From DASXIF01 sp036498145 (GTDB lineage: Bacteria > Actinomycetota > Actinomycetes > Mycobacteriales > Jatrophihabitantaceae): DNA of 64,000 bases. The translations under genes and the position numbers were made by a program. The stretch covers positions 334,359 to 398,358 of the forward strand of contig CAVPSV010000005.1 of the NCBI GenBank assembly GCA_963708625.1, written 5' to 3'. The notes under the pieces were generated by a model. That model searched no databases. It worked only from the letters and a program-made list of their open reading frames with translations, and had not been told where the DNA came from. Below, one piece after another: positions 45,535 through 54,705 of this stretch (the first letter of the stretch is position 1; every line of letters starts with the position of its first letter).

Positions 45535-46719
45535 ATGCCATACCTCGACCACGCGGCGACGACGCCGATGGTGCCCGAGGCGGTTGCGGCCGTCGCGGAT
45601 GCCATGGCGGAGGTCGGCAACCCGTCGTCGCTGCACGGATCCGGCCGCCGGGCGCGCCGGCGCATCGAGGAGTCCCGGGAACAGCTGGCTGCGGCGTTGG
45701 GTGCCCGACCGTCCGAAGTGATCTTCACGGCCGGCGGCACCGAGTCGGACAACCTCGCGATCAAGGGCATCTTCTGGGCCAGGCGCGACGCGGATCCGCG
45801 GCGCAATCGAATCATCGCCGGCGCGGCCGAGCACCATGCGGTCCTCGACGCCGTGCAGTGGTTGTCAGTGCACGAGCGCGCCCAGGTGACCTGGCTACCG
45901 GTTGACTCGGCGGGTCGGATCTCGGCCGCGGCGCTGCGCGACGCCATCGCAACCGACCCCGAGTCGGTGGCCCTGGTCACCGTCATGTGGGCCAACAACG
46001 AAGTCGGCAGCATTGCGCCGGTGCGTGAGCTGAGCGCGATCGCACACGAGTTCGGCGTCCCGATGCACACCGACGCGGTGCAGGCGGTCGGTGCGGTGCC
46101 GGTCGACTTCGCCGCCGCCGGCGTGGACGCGCTGACGATGACCGGGCACAAGCTGGGTGGTCCGTACGGCGCGGGCGCATTGCTGCTGCGTCGCGAGGTG
46201 GCATGTGTGCCGTTGGCACACGGCGGCGGGCAGGAACGTGACGTGCGTTCCGGCACGCTGGACGTGCCCGGCGCGGTCGGGCTTGGCGGTGGCTACCGAG
46301 CTAGCGGTACGGCGCCAGCCCGAGCACGCCGCGCGGGTCGCGCGCGCTGCGCGACGAGCTGGTCGCCGGGGTGCGTGAGCTGGTCCCAGACGTGGTCGTC
46401 AACGGCGACGGGGCCGAGGGCTTGCCGGGCATCGCGCACCTGAGCTTTGCCGGGTGCGAAGGCGATTCACTGCTCATGTTGCTGGATGCGAAGGGCGTCG
46501 AGTGCTCGACGGGCTCGGCCTGCTCGGCCGGCGTGGCGCAGCCCTCGCACGTGCTGCTGGCGATGGGTGCGACCCAGGCGCAGGCGCGCGGGTCGCTGCG
46601 CTTCTCCCTCGGCCACACCTCGACGCGCGCGGACGTCACCGCGGTGCTGGAGGTGATCGCCCCGGCGGTCGAGCGGGCCCGACGCGCCGGCGTCGCGACT
46701 CCGGCCGGCCGAGCCGTGA
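45535..46719 (+). CDS. iscS: Cysteine desulfurase (frameshifted)
   Basis: About 394 aa. PLP-dependent desulfurase supplying sulfur for tRNA thiolation or Fe-S clusters. MPYLDHAATTPMVPEAVAAV, GGTESDNLAIKGIFWAR, GAAEHHAVLDAVQWL, the PLP lysine in TMTGHKLGGPYGAGALLL and the catalytic cysteine in GVECSTGSACSAGVAQPSHV are all visible. Shifts occur near 46287 and 46345. ATG 45535 is preferred over GTG 45517. In the last frame no stop separates it from mnmA; the expected TGA at 46717-46719 (GTGA overlap with mnmA) is one frame off, so a further indel or a true fusion is possible. Corresponds to Rv3025c by position. Confidence 0.92.
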
Positions 46720-47822
46720 CCGCACCGCTGCGTGTGCTCGCCGCGATGAGCGGCGGGGTCGACTCGGCGGTCGCCGCCGCGCGTGCCGTGGACGCCGGGC
46801 ACGAGGTGACCGGCGTGCACCTTGCGTTGTCCGCGGCGCCGGCGACGTTGCGCACGGGCGCGCGCGGATGCTGCAGCCTGGAGGACGCGAACGACGCGCG
46901 CCGCGCTGCCGACGTGCTCGGCATCCCGTTCTACGTCTGGGATCTGGCCGAGCGGTTTCGCGCCGACGTGATCGACGACTTCGTCGCCGAGTACGCCGCG
47001 GGGCGCACGCCGAACCCGTGCGTCCGGTGCAACGAGAAGATCAAGTTTGCCGCGGTGCTGGATCGTGCGGTCGCGCTCGGCTTCGACGCGGTGGTGACCG
47101 GCCACCACGCTCGCCTGGTTGCCGGACGGCTGACCCGCTCGGTAGATCGTGCCAAGGACCAGTCATACGTGCTGGGCGTGCTCACGCCTGCGCAGCTGTC
47201 GCGCGCCATGTTTCCCGATCGGCGACTCGACCAAGGGGCAGGTGCGTGCCGAGGCGGCCGCGCGCGGGCTTTCGGTCGCAGACAAGCCGGACTCCCACGA
47301 CATCTGCTTCATCGCCGACGGCGATACCCGCGCGTTCCTGTCGGCACGTCTCGGCAGTCGCCCAGGCGACGTCGTCGACGCGGGTAGCGGGGAGGTCGTC
47401 GGCACGCACGCGGGCACGCACGGCTTCACCGTCGGCCAGCGCCGGGGCCTGGGCGTCGATCCGTCCCATGCCGGACGGCACACCCGCGTTACGTGCTGTC
47501 GATCCGGCCCGCCACGAACACGGTCTGGTCGGGCACGGCCGAGCGCTGGAGTCGACGAGATCGAGGGCGCCGATCCGGTGTGGCCGGGCACCGGTCGCGA
47601 CGGCCGCGCGACGGTCTCGAGTGCGACGGTGCAGGTGCGCGCGCACGGCAGGTGTCGCCGGCCAGCTGTCACGTCGAGGGAGCCAGGTCGTTGCCCGGCT
47701 GCGTACCCCGCAGCGCGGTGTGGCGGCCGGGCCAGACGTTGGTGTTCTACGACGGCGACACCGTGCTCGGGTCGGCCACGATCAGCGCCGCGCGGCCGGA
47801 TGGTGCGCCAGACCCGGCGTGA
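46716..47822 (+). CDS. mnmA: tRNA 2-thiouridylase (frameshifted)
   Basis: About 368 aa. It thiolates U34 of tRNA using sulfur relayed from a desulfurase such as the adjacent IscS. PP-loop LAAMSGGVDSAVAAARAVD, GARGCCSLEDANDARRAADV, the catalytic-cysteine motif TPNPCVRCNEKIKFAAVLD and VTGHHARL. After a shift near 47216 it resumes DSTKGQVRAEAAARGLSVAD and PDSHDICFIADGDTRAFL (second catalytic cysteine), then GFTVGQRRGLGVD. About five shifts are inferred to 47700; the C-terminus PGQTLVFYDGDTVLGSATIS ends at 47822. Start GTG 46716 is in frame with the iscS reading. Its stop overlaps the next GTG by 4 nt. Confidence 0.9.
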
Positions 47823-48890
47823 CGGCGGGCTCCGATCGGGTGTGGCCGCGCCGGCGCCGCCACCGCGATCGGTTCGCTGCCCGGCACGGACCCGGCGGAG
47901 GCGAGCGCGGCTCGTCCTGGGCGAGCTGCCGGAGCTGCCCGTACCTGCCCGAACTGCCGGCGCGCGGCCCGGGTGCGGAGATGATCGGGCGCAGCGGCTG
48001 CGCTGCTGGTGGACCTGCCGGTCGAGATCGTGTCGACCGGTTGGCGCCTCGCCGCCCGGCCGGGCCGCGATCTGCGCCGGGCGCGGGACCTGCTCGCTCG
48101 CGATCTCGACGCCCTGGAGCAGGCGGCGAGTGGCTACGCGGGTGCGCTCAAGATTCAGGCCGCGGGCCCGTGGACGTTGGCCGCTGCGCTGGAACTGCCG
48201 TCCGGCCATCGCGCAGTGAGCGACCACGGTGCAGTGCGCGAGCTGGCGAGTTCGCTCGCCGAGGGCCTGCGACAGCATCTCGCCGAGGTTCGGACTCGGG
48301 TGCCGGGGGCGCGAGTGGTGTTGCAGCTCGACGAGCCGTCGATCGGTGCGGTCCGCGATGGCCGGGTGCCGACGCCGTCCGGTTACGGGACGGTGCGGGC
48401 GGTGCCGCGGCCGGTACTGCTCGAGCGGCTGTCCGCGGTGCTGGCCGCGGGTGAACCCGGCGTGCGGGTGGTACATGACTGCGGTCCGGGCGCGCCGATA
48501 TCGTTGTTCCGCGAGGCCGGTGCGGACGCGGTTTCGTCGATGTGCGGCGTACTGGCGCGCCGCGGCTGGACGGGTTGCCGAGGCATGGACGGCGGGAGTC
48601 GCTGTGGGCCGGGGTGGTGCCGGCAATGGATTCGCAGGTCGAACTCCGCGGATGGCTACGCGCTATCGCCGGCTGTGGTCGGAGCTCGGATTCGAGAGAG
48701 CCAAACGCGGATGGCGCGGCACATCGTGCCCACGCCCGCGTGCGGGCTAGCGGGCGCGACGCCCGAGTACGCGCGCCGGGCGACGACTGTCGTGCGCGAA
48801 ATAGCGCTGCGACTTGTCGAGGGACAGACAGCTGACTGCCAGCGTTTAGTAACCGTATTGCGGCTAATGTCCCCTGTTCACACTGCATAA
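47819..48890 (+). CDS. MetE-like (cobalamin-independent methionine synthase C-terminal domain) protein (frameshifted)
   Basis: About 350 aa after repair. Opening TAIGSLPGTDPAEA and the ELPELPYLPELPARGPGAE segment are diagnostic of an actinobacterial MetE-C-like family next to mnmA and ligA (M. tuberculosis Rv3015c by position). Further segments are LKIQAAGPWTLAAALELPSG, RVVLQLDEPSIGAVRDGRVP, VRVVHDCGPGAPISLFREAG and IVPTPACGLAGATPEYARRA. The last carries the zinc-site cysteine. Without the MetE N-terminal domain it is unlikely to be the main methionine synthase; methyl transfer to another thiol is possible. At least five shifts lie between 47850 and 48720. GTG 47819 overlaps the mnmA stop by 4 nt. 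Confidence 0.78.
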
Positions 48891-48937
48891 GGTCCGCTAA
48901 ATTTAGGGCCTTCGACCAAGTGGTCGCGAACAAATTC

Positions 48938-48943
48938 GGGGAG
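48938..48943 (+). promoter_or_regulatory. Ribosome-binding site GGGGAG
   Basis: GGGGAG with a 5-nt spacer precedes ATG 48949. As with the two other lysine-rich genes, translation appears to use a classical site rather than a leaderless start. Confidence 0.6.
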
Positions 48944-48948
48944 TACGT

Positions 48949-49665
48949 ATGAAACCGGCTGATGCTAAGGCGCCGAAATTCGATAGCAAGTGGTGGAAAC
49001 TCAACAAAGCCAAGGGCGCCGATGCGGATGCCGGCTTCGAAAAGGCACTCAAAAAGTACGAGGACACGAAGAAGTCCTTCTTCGAAGAGACCAAGAACCC
49101 AAACGGAGCGAAGTCCAGCGCTGAGCTCCAGCAGCTGTTGTTGGCAGTCAAGGCGCAAGCAACGAAGAAGAAGGCCGACCCCAAGCTCGGCATCGGCCAG
49201 AAGGAAACCAAGGAAGCGCTGGGGAACTACGAGAAGCAATGCGACACCGGGGTCTCAGAGTGCAAGCGCATCGAGGCGTCTCCGCTCATGAAGATGGGCG
49301 CGGCGGACCTGGTGAAATCGGCGCCGCAATTCCAGACATACTGCAACAAGATCGGCTTTCTGGCCGAGAGCTACAATTTCATTTCGCTCATGGCCAAGAA
49401 TCCCAAAAAGGAACGTCGCTGGTACGACGACTTCATTAAGAGCGGATCGAAGTTCGAGCTCAACCTCCCCGGCTCGGTCAAGAACGAATTCGACGGCATC
49501 GCCGCTCGAATTACGGCGGGGACGGCGCCGGACACCACCGAGACGTGGGCTGCGGCACCCTGGGACCAGGCGGTCAAAGAGATCGCCTTCATGCTCGACA
49601 AGGACCCGCTGAAGCGATGGCGAGCCTGGGCACTCGGGCAGATGCTCAAGCCAAAGCTGCCCTAG
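48949..49665 (+). CDS. Lysine-rich helical protein, paralogue C (unknown)
   Basis: 238 aa, intact, not recognised. Very Lys-rich with visibly A-rich codons compared with flanking genes. N-terminal KFDSKWWKLNKAKG recalls the W-K-x-K stretch of paralogue A. YDDFIK (159-164), F169 and LPG (173-175) align with YEDFIK ... F ... LPG in paralogue A (11655-12392), with the same spacing to within two residues. Three cysteines (98, 105, 132) are absent from the other two. No signal peptide or membrane helix. The stop overlaps the convergent cyclopropane synthase stop in a shared CTAG. Function unknown; lower-GC composition could indicate transfer. Confidence 0.75.
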   Translation: MKPADAKAPKFDSKWWKLNKAKGADADAGFEKALKKYEDTKKSFFEETKNPNGAKSSAELQQLLLAVKAQATKKKADPKLGIGQKETKEALGNYEKQCDTGVSECKRIEASPLMKMGAADLVKSAPQFQTYCNKIGFLAESYNFISLMAKNPKKERRWYDDFIKSGSKFELNLPGSVKNEFDGIAARITAGTAPDTTETWAAAPWDQAVKEIAFMLDKDPLKRWRAWALGQMLKPKLP

Positions 49666-50951
49666 TCCGGCAGCATGTAGGCGCGGGCGCGGGGCATGCC
49701 GCTGAGGCCGCGGGGCGAGGGCCGGACCGCCAGTACCTGATTTACGCCGATGCGGTTGTCCTCGAAAGCCAGAGCCGAGCCGGCCATGTACAGCCGCCAG
49801 ATCCTGGCCCGAGCCGGGCTGGATAGGCGAGCCGCCTCGTCCCAGCCACTCTCCAGGTTGGCGACCCACGCCCGAAGGGTCAGCGCATAGTGCTCACGGA
49901 GCGACTCGACGTCACGTACCTCGAGGCCGGCGTCCTCGAGCGCCTGAACCGTGGTGGCGAGGGGCACCAGCTCGCCGTCCGGGAATACGTAGCGGTCGAT
50001 GAACGACGTCGGGGAGAACTCCGGCGCCTTTCCCGGGCGGCGGGAGATCGCGTGATTGAGCAGCCGCCCGCCGTCGCGAAGAAGGGCGTACAGATCGGCC
50101 GCATAGACAGGCAGCATCGCCGCACCGACGTGCTCGGCCATCCCGATGCTGCTGATTGCGTCGTAGGGGCCGTCGGTGACGTCCCGGTAGTCCTGGACGC
50201 GGATCTCGACCTGGTCTGCGACGCCCTCGTCGGCCATTCGTTTGCGGGCGAAGGATGCCTGCTCGTGCGACAAGGTCACCCCGACCACCTGCGCTCCGTA
50301 GGTGCGTGCCGCGTGCAGTGCGAACGTCCCCCAACCGCAGCCGACGTCGAGCACTCGCATCGACTGGTCGAGTCCGAGCTTGCGGGCGACGAGGTCGCAC
50401 TTGGCGAACTGCGCATCGGACAATCCGAAATCGGGGGACGGGTCGTGCTGCCAGTAGGCGCATGAATACGTCATCGAGTCGCCGAGAACGATGCGGTAGA
50501 AGTCGTTGCCGACGTTGTAGTGGTGCGAGACCGCGGAGGCGTCTCGACCGCGGCTGTGCCGGCTGCCGCGCAGCTTTGCCTCCTCCGGCGGCGGCGCGGG
50601 CGGCGGGCCGATGATGCGCAGCCGCAGTGCGGCACCCAGGATCGCCCGTTTGGTCGCGGCGTCGACGGTGACACCGGGGCCGGACTCGGCGTCGCTGAGC
50701 CGGTCGAGATCCTCGAGCCCGGCGACGAGATCGCCCTCGACGTCGATGTCACCGGAGACGTATGCGCGAGCGAAGCCCAGCTCGTTCGGGGCCCAGACGA
50801 TGCGTCTTAGCGCCCGGCGATTGCGGATCACCAGCTGTAGCGGTGCGGACGGGTTGCCGAAGGTGCTGCCGTCCCAGCACTTGACGTGGATCGAGGCGTT
50901 CTCGCCAAGTGCGGCCGTGATCAGCGGCGCAAGAGTTTGAGCGACGGTCAT
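49662..50951 (-). CDS. Cyclopropane-fatty-acyl-phospholipid synthase family methyltransferase
   Basis: 429 aa, intact. CFA/mycolic-acid-cyclopropane-synthase family. An N-terminal domain (residues 1-120, RRIVWAPNELGFARAYVSGD) is followed by SHHYNVGNDFYRIVLGDSMT and YSCAYWQHD. SAM motif I is RVLDVGCGWGTFALHAARTY, then GVTLSHEQASFARKRM and SSIGMAEHVGAAMLPVYAAD. The C-terminus has FSPTSFIDRYVFPDGELVP. It transfers a methylene from SAM to a lipid double bond, or acts as a related lipid methyltransferase, at the membrane. ATG 50949-50951; the ATG of a divergent in-frame reading overlaps it as CATG. Confidence 0.9.
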   Translation of the reverse strand: MTVAQTLAPLITAALGENASIHVKCWDGSTFGNPSAPLQLVIRNRRALRRIVWAPNELGFARAYVSGDIDVEGDLVAGLEDLDRLSDAESGPGVTVDAATKRAILGAALRLRIIGPPPAPPPEEAKLRGSRHSRGRDASAVSHHYNVGNDFYRIVLGDSMTYSCAYWQHDPSPDFGLSDAQFAKCDLVARKLGLDQSMRVLDVGCGWGTFALHAARTYGAQVVGVTLSHEQASFARKRMADEGVADQVEIRVQDYRDVTDGPYDAISSIGMAEHVGAAMLPVYAADLYALLRDGGRLLNHAISRRPGKAPEFSPTSFIDRYVFPDGELVPLATTVQALEDAGLEVRDVESLREHYALTLRAWVANLESGWDEAARLSSPARARIWRLYMAGSALAFEDNRIGVNQVLAVRPSPRGLSGMPRARAYMLPD

Positions 50952-50997
50952 GTCTCATTCGTACCGGATCGACGGCCGGTGCAGGCATGCTGGTCAG

Positions 50998-51681
50998 GTG
51001 AGCGAGCTAACGGTGCCGTTGACGTATCGAGCGGTGATGGCGGTATCGACGCCGATCGTTCGTTGGTGGGGGCGCCTGGACGTGGTCGGGCTGGAGCTGC
51101 TGCCGGACTCTCGGCCGACGGTGCTGATGGTCAATCACGACAGCGCATGGGACCCGATCGTGGTTGGCGTGGCGGCCCGCCGCCGCCAAATCCGGGCCCT
51201 GGCCAAGTCGTCGCTGTGGAACTCCAAACCGATGGCCTGGGTGCTCGATCGGATGGGCCAGGTGCCGATCGAACGCGGTCGCGGCGACATCGCGGCACTG
51301 CGGGTGGCCATCGATCACCTGCATGGCGGCAGCTGCCTCGGTGTTTTCCCCGAGGGCACCGTGTCGCGTGGACGGACGTTGCGCTTCCTCAGTGGCGCAG
51401 GGCGACTGGCCACGGCCGTCCCGGAGGCGTGCGTGCTCGGCGTGCGAATCACGGGCGCCGTCGACATCATTCGCTTCCCGTATCGACCGCGGGTGCGAGT
51501 CGAATTCTTTGCACCCGAAGGTGGCCAGCCGCGCGCGGGTGAGAGCGCGATCGCGGTGACCAATCGCGTCATGGCCGAGGTCCGTGCCGGCGCGCCACCG
51601 GCCGTGCCCGGACGAGGCAAGAAACGCGCGGAGTTCGAGCGGGCCGCGCAAGCAGAATCTGACCTTGCCGGGACTCGGTAG
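50998..51681 (+). CDS. Lysophospholipid acyltransferase family protein (PlsC-like)
   Basis: 227 aa, intact. 1-acyl-glycerol-3-phosphate acyltransferase family: the HX4D motif is in VLMVNHDSAWDPIVVGV, block II GQVPIERGRGDIAALR, block III GVFPEGTVSRGRTLRFLSG and block IV ACVLGVRITGAVDI. It acylates a lysolipid or another acceptor at the membrane. Mycobacterial Rv3026c, near iscS and etf genes, is a possible counterpart. GTG 50998 (VSELTVPLTYRAVMAV) is preferred; ATG 50950 would overlap the divergent synthase start. Adjacency to the CFA synthase suggests membrane lipid remodelling, which is inference. Confidence 0.85.
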   Translation: MSELTVPLTYRAVMAVSTPIVRWWGRLDVVGLELLPDSRPTVLMVNHDSAWDPIVVGVAARRRQIRALAKSSLWNSKPMAWVLDRMGQVPIERGRGDIAALRVAIDHLHGGSCLGVFPEGTVSRGRTLRFLSGAGRLATAVPEACVLGVRITGAVDIIRFPYRPRVRVEFFAPEGGQPRAGESAIAVTNRVMAEVRAGAPPAVPGRGKKRAEFERAAQAESDLAGTR

Positions 51682-51706
51682 CGAACTCAGACGGCCGACA
51701 CGTTGG

Positions 51707-52953
51707 TTACGCGATCTTCGTGGTTGGTGATCCGCGAGTCTTGGCTGGTGATCCGCGAGCCCGTTCGTGGTTTGTGATCGTGGTGTCGATCGGATACGTA
51801 TCCGCCGATTGGTAATAGGTGCGACCGCGGGAATCGGTCCACGCGGTGGTGTGTTCGGGCAGCCTCGTCACCTGCCAGCGCGTTTCGTGCTTGAGGTGGT
51901 GGTGGCGCGGGCAGAGCGCGTGGAGATTGGCCTCGTTGGTCCGGCCGCCGTCCGCCCACGCGATGCGGTGGTCGATCTCGCTGGATTCTGACGCCCGCGT
52001 ACAGCCCGGGAATCGGCAGGTGCGATCGCGGGCGACGATGTGGTCGGCGAGCGCGGGCGGTGGCTGGTAAACGCGGCGGCCGTAGTCGATCAGGCGTCCA
52101 GCCGGATCGGTCACCAGCCGGCGCCAGGTGCCGGTCGGATCGGCGGCCAGGCGGCGCGCCAGTGCGGCCGGGATCGGGCCGACGCCGGCCAGTTCGCCTG
52201 GCTCGTCATCGAGACCTAGCAACGTGGAGAGCGCTACGCAGACATTGACTGCGGGGCGCAGCGGCTGGTCGCCATGTAGCTGCTCGCCACTGGGGGAGAG
52301 CATGAGTTGGACCAAGGCGTCGGCCCGGCGTTGATCTGCACTGCGCTCGTCTTCGGCCGTGCTCGTGCCAGCCAGCTTGCGGATGACCACCTCGATGGCG
52401 GCCGCCTGCTCCTCCGGCAGCACCGCCCACATGCTCGTCACGCCAGCGCCGGCAGAACTGAAACACACGCGCCGGTCGGCCACGTTGGCGACATGCTCCT
52501 TGGCACCGGTCTTCGGCGCGAGGCGAAGGACCGCGCGATGCACGGCGGCGCGAAACGCTGGGTAGGTCTGCTCGCCGGCCCGCGGCAGCACCTGTGCGGC
52601 CACCGCTGTCGCGGCCTGCTCGTCCAACGGTGACAGCTTGTCGGCCAGCACTCGCAGCTGTGCCCAGCACACCTTCCCGGCAGCAAGGAACTCGACTGCA
52701 TGGGGCAGCCGAGCAAGGCTGACCGCCTCCGGTTCCCGGCGAATTCCGGTGAAGAACGCAGCACGCACGCCACCTGTTCGCGCACCCAGTGCTTGTCGTC
52801 ATAGCCGGTCACGCTGACCGACGACGGCCGCTGCTCGAGCAGGGCCAGGATCTGCAACTGCTCGGCCTGTACCGCGGCGAGTGCTCGCTCGGACGCGGCG
52901 AGTGCATCGAGCAGCTCGTCACTGCTCAACGCCGCGAGTTGCACCCTGGACAT
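51707..52953 (-). CDS. DUF222/HNH endonuclease domain protein (13E12-type) (frameshifted)
   Basis: About 415 aa. N-terminal DUF222 region (SSDELLDALAASERALAAVQ, then FTGIRREPEAVSLARLPHAV after a shift near 52757). The C-terminal HNH nuclease motif is CRFPGCTRASESSEIDHRI, then GGRTNEANLHALCPRHHHLK. This family is multicopy in many actinobacteria and similar to the 13E12 repeat proteins; the biological role is unknown and activity is not proven. ATG 52951-52953 has a -10 TAAAGT at 52961-52966. The last ~15 residues include a 7-residue duplication (RGSPAKT, RGSPTTK) made by a 21-bp direct repeat. Possibly mobile, but no terminal repeats were seen. Confidence 0.85.
51725..51759. repeat. 14-bp direct repeat with 21-bp period in the HNH gene tail
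   Basis: TGGTGATCCGCGAG at 51725-51738 and 51746-51759. The 21-bp period equals seven codons and keeps the frame, duplicating part of the C-terminal tail. Confidence 0.6.
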
Positions 52954-52960
52954 AACCGGA

Positions 52961-52966
52961 ACTTTA
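52961..52966 (-). promoter_or_regulatory. -10 element TAAAGT for the HNH gene
   Basis: On the minus strand TAAAGT is followed by 7 nt and ATG 52953. Leaderless layout. Confidence 0.45.
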
Positions 52967-53082
52967 CGAACATCCTCTGACAATTCCTGCCGGCCTAACA
53001 CCGCGCGCCCGTCACCTGCGTACCCGCAACAGCATGGCGATCCGGCCCGTCACACATATGGCGGGAGACGAGGCAGGCATAC

Positions 53083-53708
53083 GTGAGATTCAGGGTGGCC
53101 GCGGCGCCAGTTGCCTGTGCACTGTGGTGCTCAGCGGGTGTGGCACTGCCGCCGCAACCCGCGCGGAGGCGCCCAAACCCGTGCCCAAGCCCTTGTCGAC
53201 GACGGCATCGCCGACACCTCCGGCCGCGCCATGCGCCGGCGGCGCACTTGCGATCGATTTTCACGGCGGTGGAGAAGGAACAGGCAATGACTTCGCGACC
53301 ATCGTCATCCGCAACACCGGCTCCGTGGTCTGCCAGCTCAACGGCCCGGTCCTGCTCGCCGGTCGCGATACCTCAGGGGCAGTCGACACGCAGGTCCTTC
53401 GGTACAGCACCGCTCCCGGTCTGGTTCTGACGGGCAACACACAACCAGTCGCCGAAGGACAAGAGGTGCCGCCCGGCATCGGTGTGCTCACGCTCGTCGC
53501 CGAATACCGCGACGATCCCACGTCGCCAAACGGCCTTTGTGTTGCACATCGGGTCGTACCGACGTCGTGGCGGATTACCTGGGCGGACGGCACCACGACA
53601 GCCGTTGCCAATCATGATCCGCATCAGGCGGTGCGTCTCGGCGAAAGCCAATTCCTCACGTGCCGAGGATTGTTGGGTACTGCGGAGCCGATCACTTCGG
53701 GGGACTGA
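53083..53708 (+). CDS. Lipoprotein with DUF4232-like domain (N-terminal frameshift)
   Basis: About 208 aa. From GTG 53083 the frame reads VRFRVAAAPVACAL, a signal-peptide start. One base shift near 53120 joins it to VVLSGCGTAAATRAEAPKP, giving a lipobox LSGC and a Pro/Ala-rich linker. The mature domain (CAGGALAIDFHGGGEGTGND, IRNTGSVVCQLNGPV, FLTCRGLLGTAEP) resembles DUF4232-like exported domains of actinobacteria, a tentative family call. A fused longer reading from 53034 lacks a signal peptide. The predicted location is the outer face of the membrane. Function unknown. Its 3' end faces uppP (25-nt gap). Confidence 0.68.
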
Positions 53709-53733
53709 TCGAGGCCGCCGCCGCTTTTGATTG

Positions 53734-54639
53734 CTAGCGGCTGGCGAAGACGGCGAGGCAGGCGGCGCCGGCAACGATGCAGTACACGCCGAACGGGAGC
53801 AGCGATCGGTTCGCGAGGTACCGGGTCAGGAAGCGCACCGACAGGTAAGCACCCACCCCGGACAGGATCGACGCGACGAGCACCTGGCCACGGATGCCGC
53901 TACCGAGCGGACCGGTGAGATCGCCCAGCTTGAGCGCACCCGCGGCGAGAATGACCGGCGTCGCCAGCAGGAAGGAGAACCGCGCCGCATCCTCGCGGCT
54001 GAGCCCGCGCAGCATCCCGGACACCATCGCGATGCCGGAACGGGAGATGCCCGGAGCCAGCGCCAGTATCTGGGTCGAGCCGATCGCCACCGCCTGGGGC
54101 CACGACTGCCCAGCCAGCCGGCCGTCGGACTCCGGGCCGCTCACGCGCTCGTCGACGTACTCACTGTCGACGTTCCCCTCGCGCTGCCGCAGCCGCTCCG
54201 CGAAGATCAGCACCGCGCCGTTCATTATCAGGAAGACGGCGGTCGGGCTCGGCTTGGCGAGCTCGGTGCGGAACCAGTGCTCGGCCAGCAATCCGACCAG
54301 GCCCACCGGGATCGTCGCCAGCACCAGCATCCAGGCCAGGCGTTGATCGGCGTTGCGCACCTCGCGGCGGGCGATGCTCGTGACCAGCCCCCGGATGATG
54401 CGGACCCAGTCCCGCCAGAAGTAGATGATCAGCGCGATCGCCGTGGCCACGTGCAGGCCGACGATGAAGGCCAGGTACGGCGACTCCGGCGCGCTGACGT
54501 TCAGATCGCGCGACCACGCGCCCCCGATCACGGCCGGCAGCAGCACGCTGTGCCCCAGGCTGGACACCGGGAACAGCTCCGAAACGCCCTGCAGCGCGCC
54601 GATCACGCATGCCTCGAGCCAACTGAGATGATGATGCAT
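53734..54639 (-). CDS. uppP: Undecaprenyl-diphosphatase
   Basis: 301 aa, intact BacA/UppP family integral membrane protein. It regenerates undecaprenyl phosphate for cell-wall synthesis. The signature GALQGVSELFPVSSLGHSVL near the N-terminus and the second motif LALAPGISRSGIAMVSGM carry the conserved Glu/Ser/Arg residues. Several membrane helices are apparent (AFIVGLHVATAIALIIYFW, WMLVLATIPVGLVGLLAEH). The ELFPVSSLGH form differs slightly from the common EFLPISSTGH and is seen in an actinobacterial subgroup. ATG 54637-54639. Divergent from ligA. Confidence 0.92.
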   Translation of the reverse strand: MHHHLSWLEACVIGALQGVSELFPVSSLGHSVLLPAVIGGAWSRDLNVSAPESPYLAFIVGLHVATAIALIIYFWRDWVRIIRGLVTSIARREVRNADQRLAWMLVLATIPVGLVGLLAEHWFRTELAKPSPTAVFLIMNGAVLIFAERLRQREGNVDSEYVDERVSGPESDGRLAGQSWPQAVAIGSTQILALAPGISRSGIAMVSGMLRGLSREDAARFSFLLATPVILAAGALKLGDLTGPLGSGIRGQVLVASILSGVGAYLSVRFLTRYLANRSLLPFGVYCIVAGAACLAVFASR

Positions 54640-54693
54640 GGCGGCAGTCTGTCAGGCCTCGTGCGCGCGACAGAGGCTGTCTCACCATCTCGA

Positions 54694-54699
54694 TAGGTT
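54694..54699 (+). promoter_or_regulatory. -10 element TAGGTT for ligA
   Basis: TAGGTT, 6 nt, GTG 54706. Leaderless layout; sets the ligA start. Confidence 0.5.
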
Positions 54700-54705
54700 T
54701 GTCAC

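Noticed and set aside
51707..52953. Insertion sequence or transposon carrying the HNH gene
   Set aside because: No terminal inverted repeats, target duplications or transposase were found; the 21-bp repeat is inside the coding tail.
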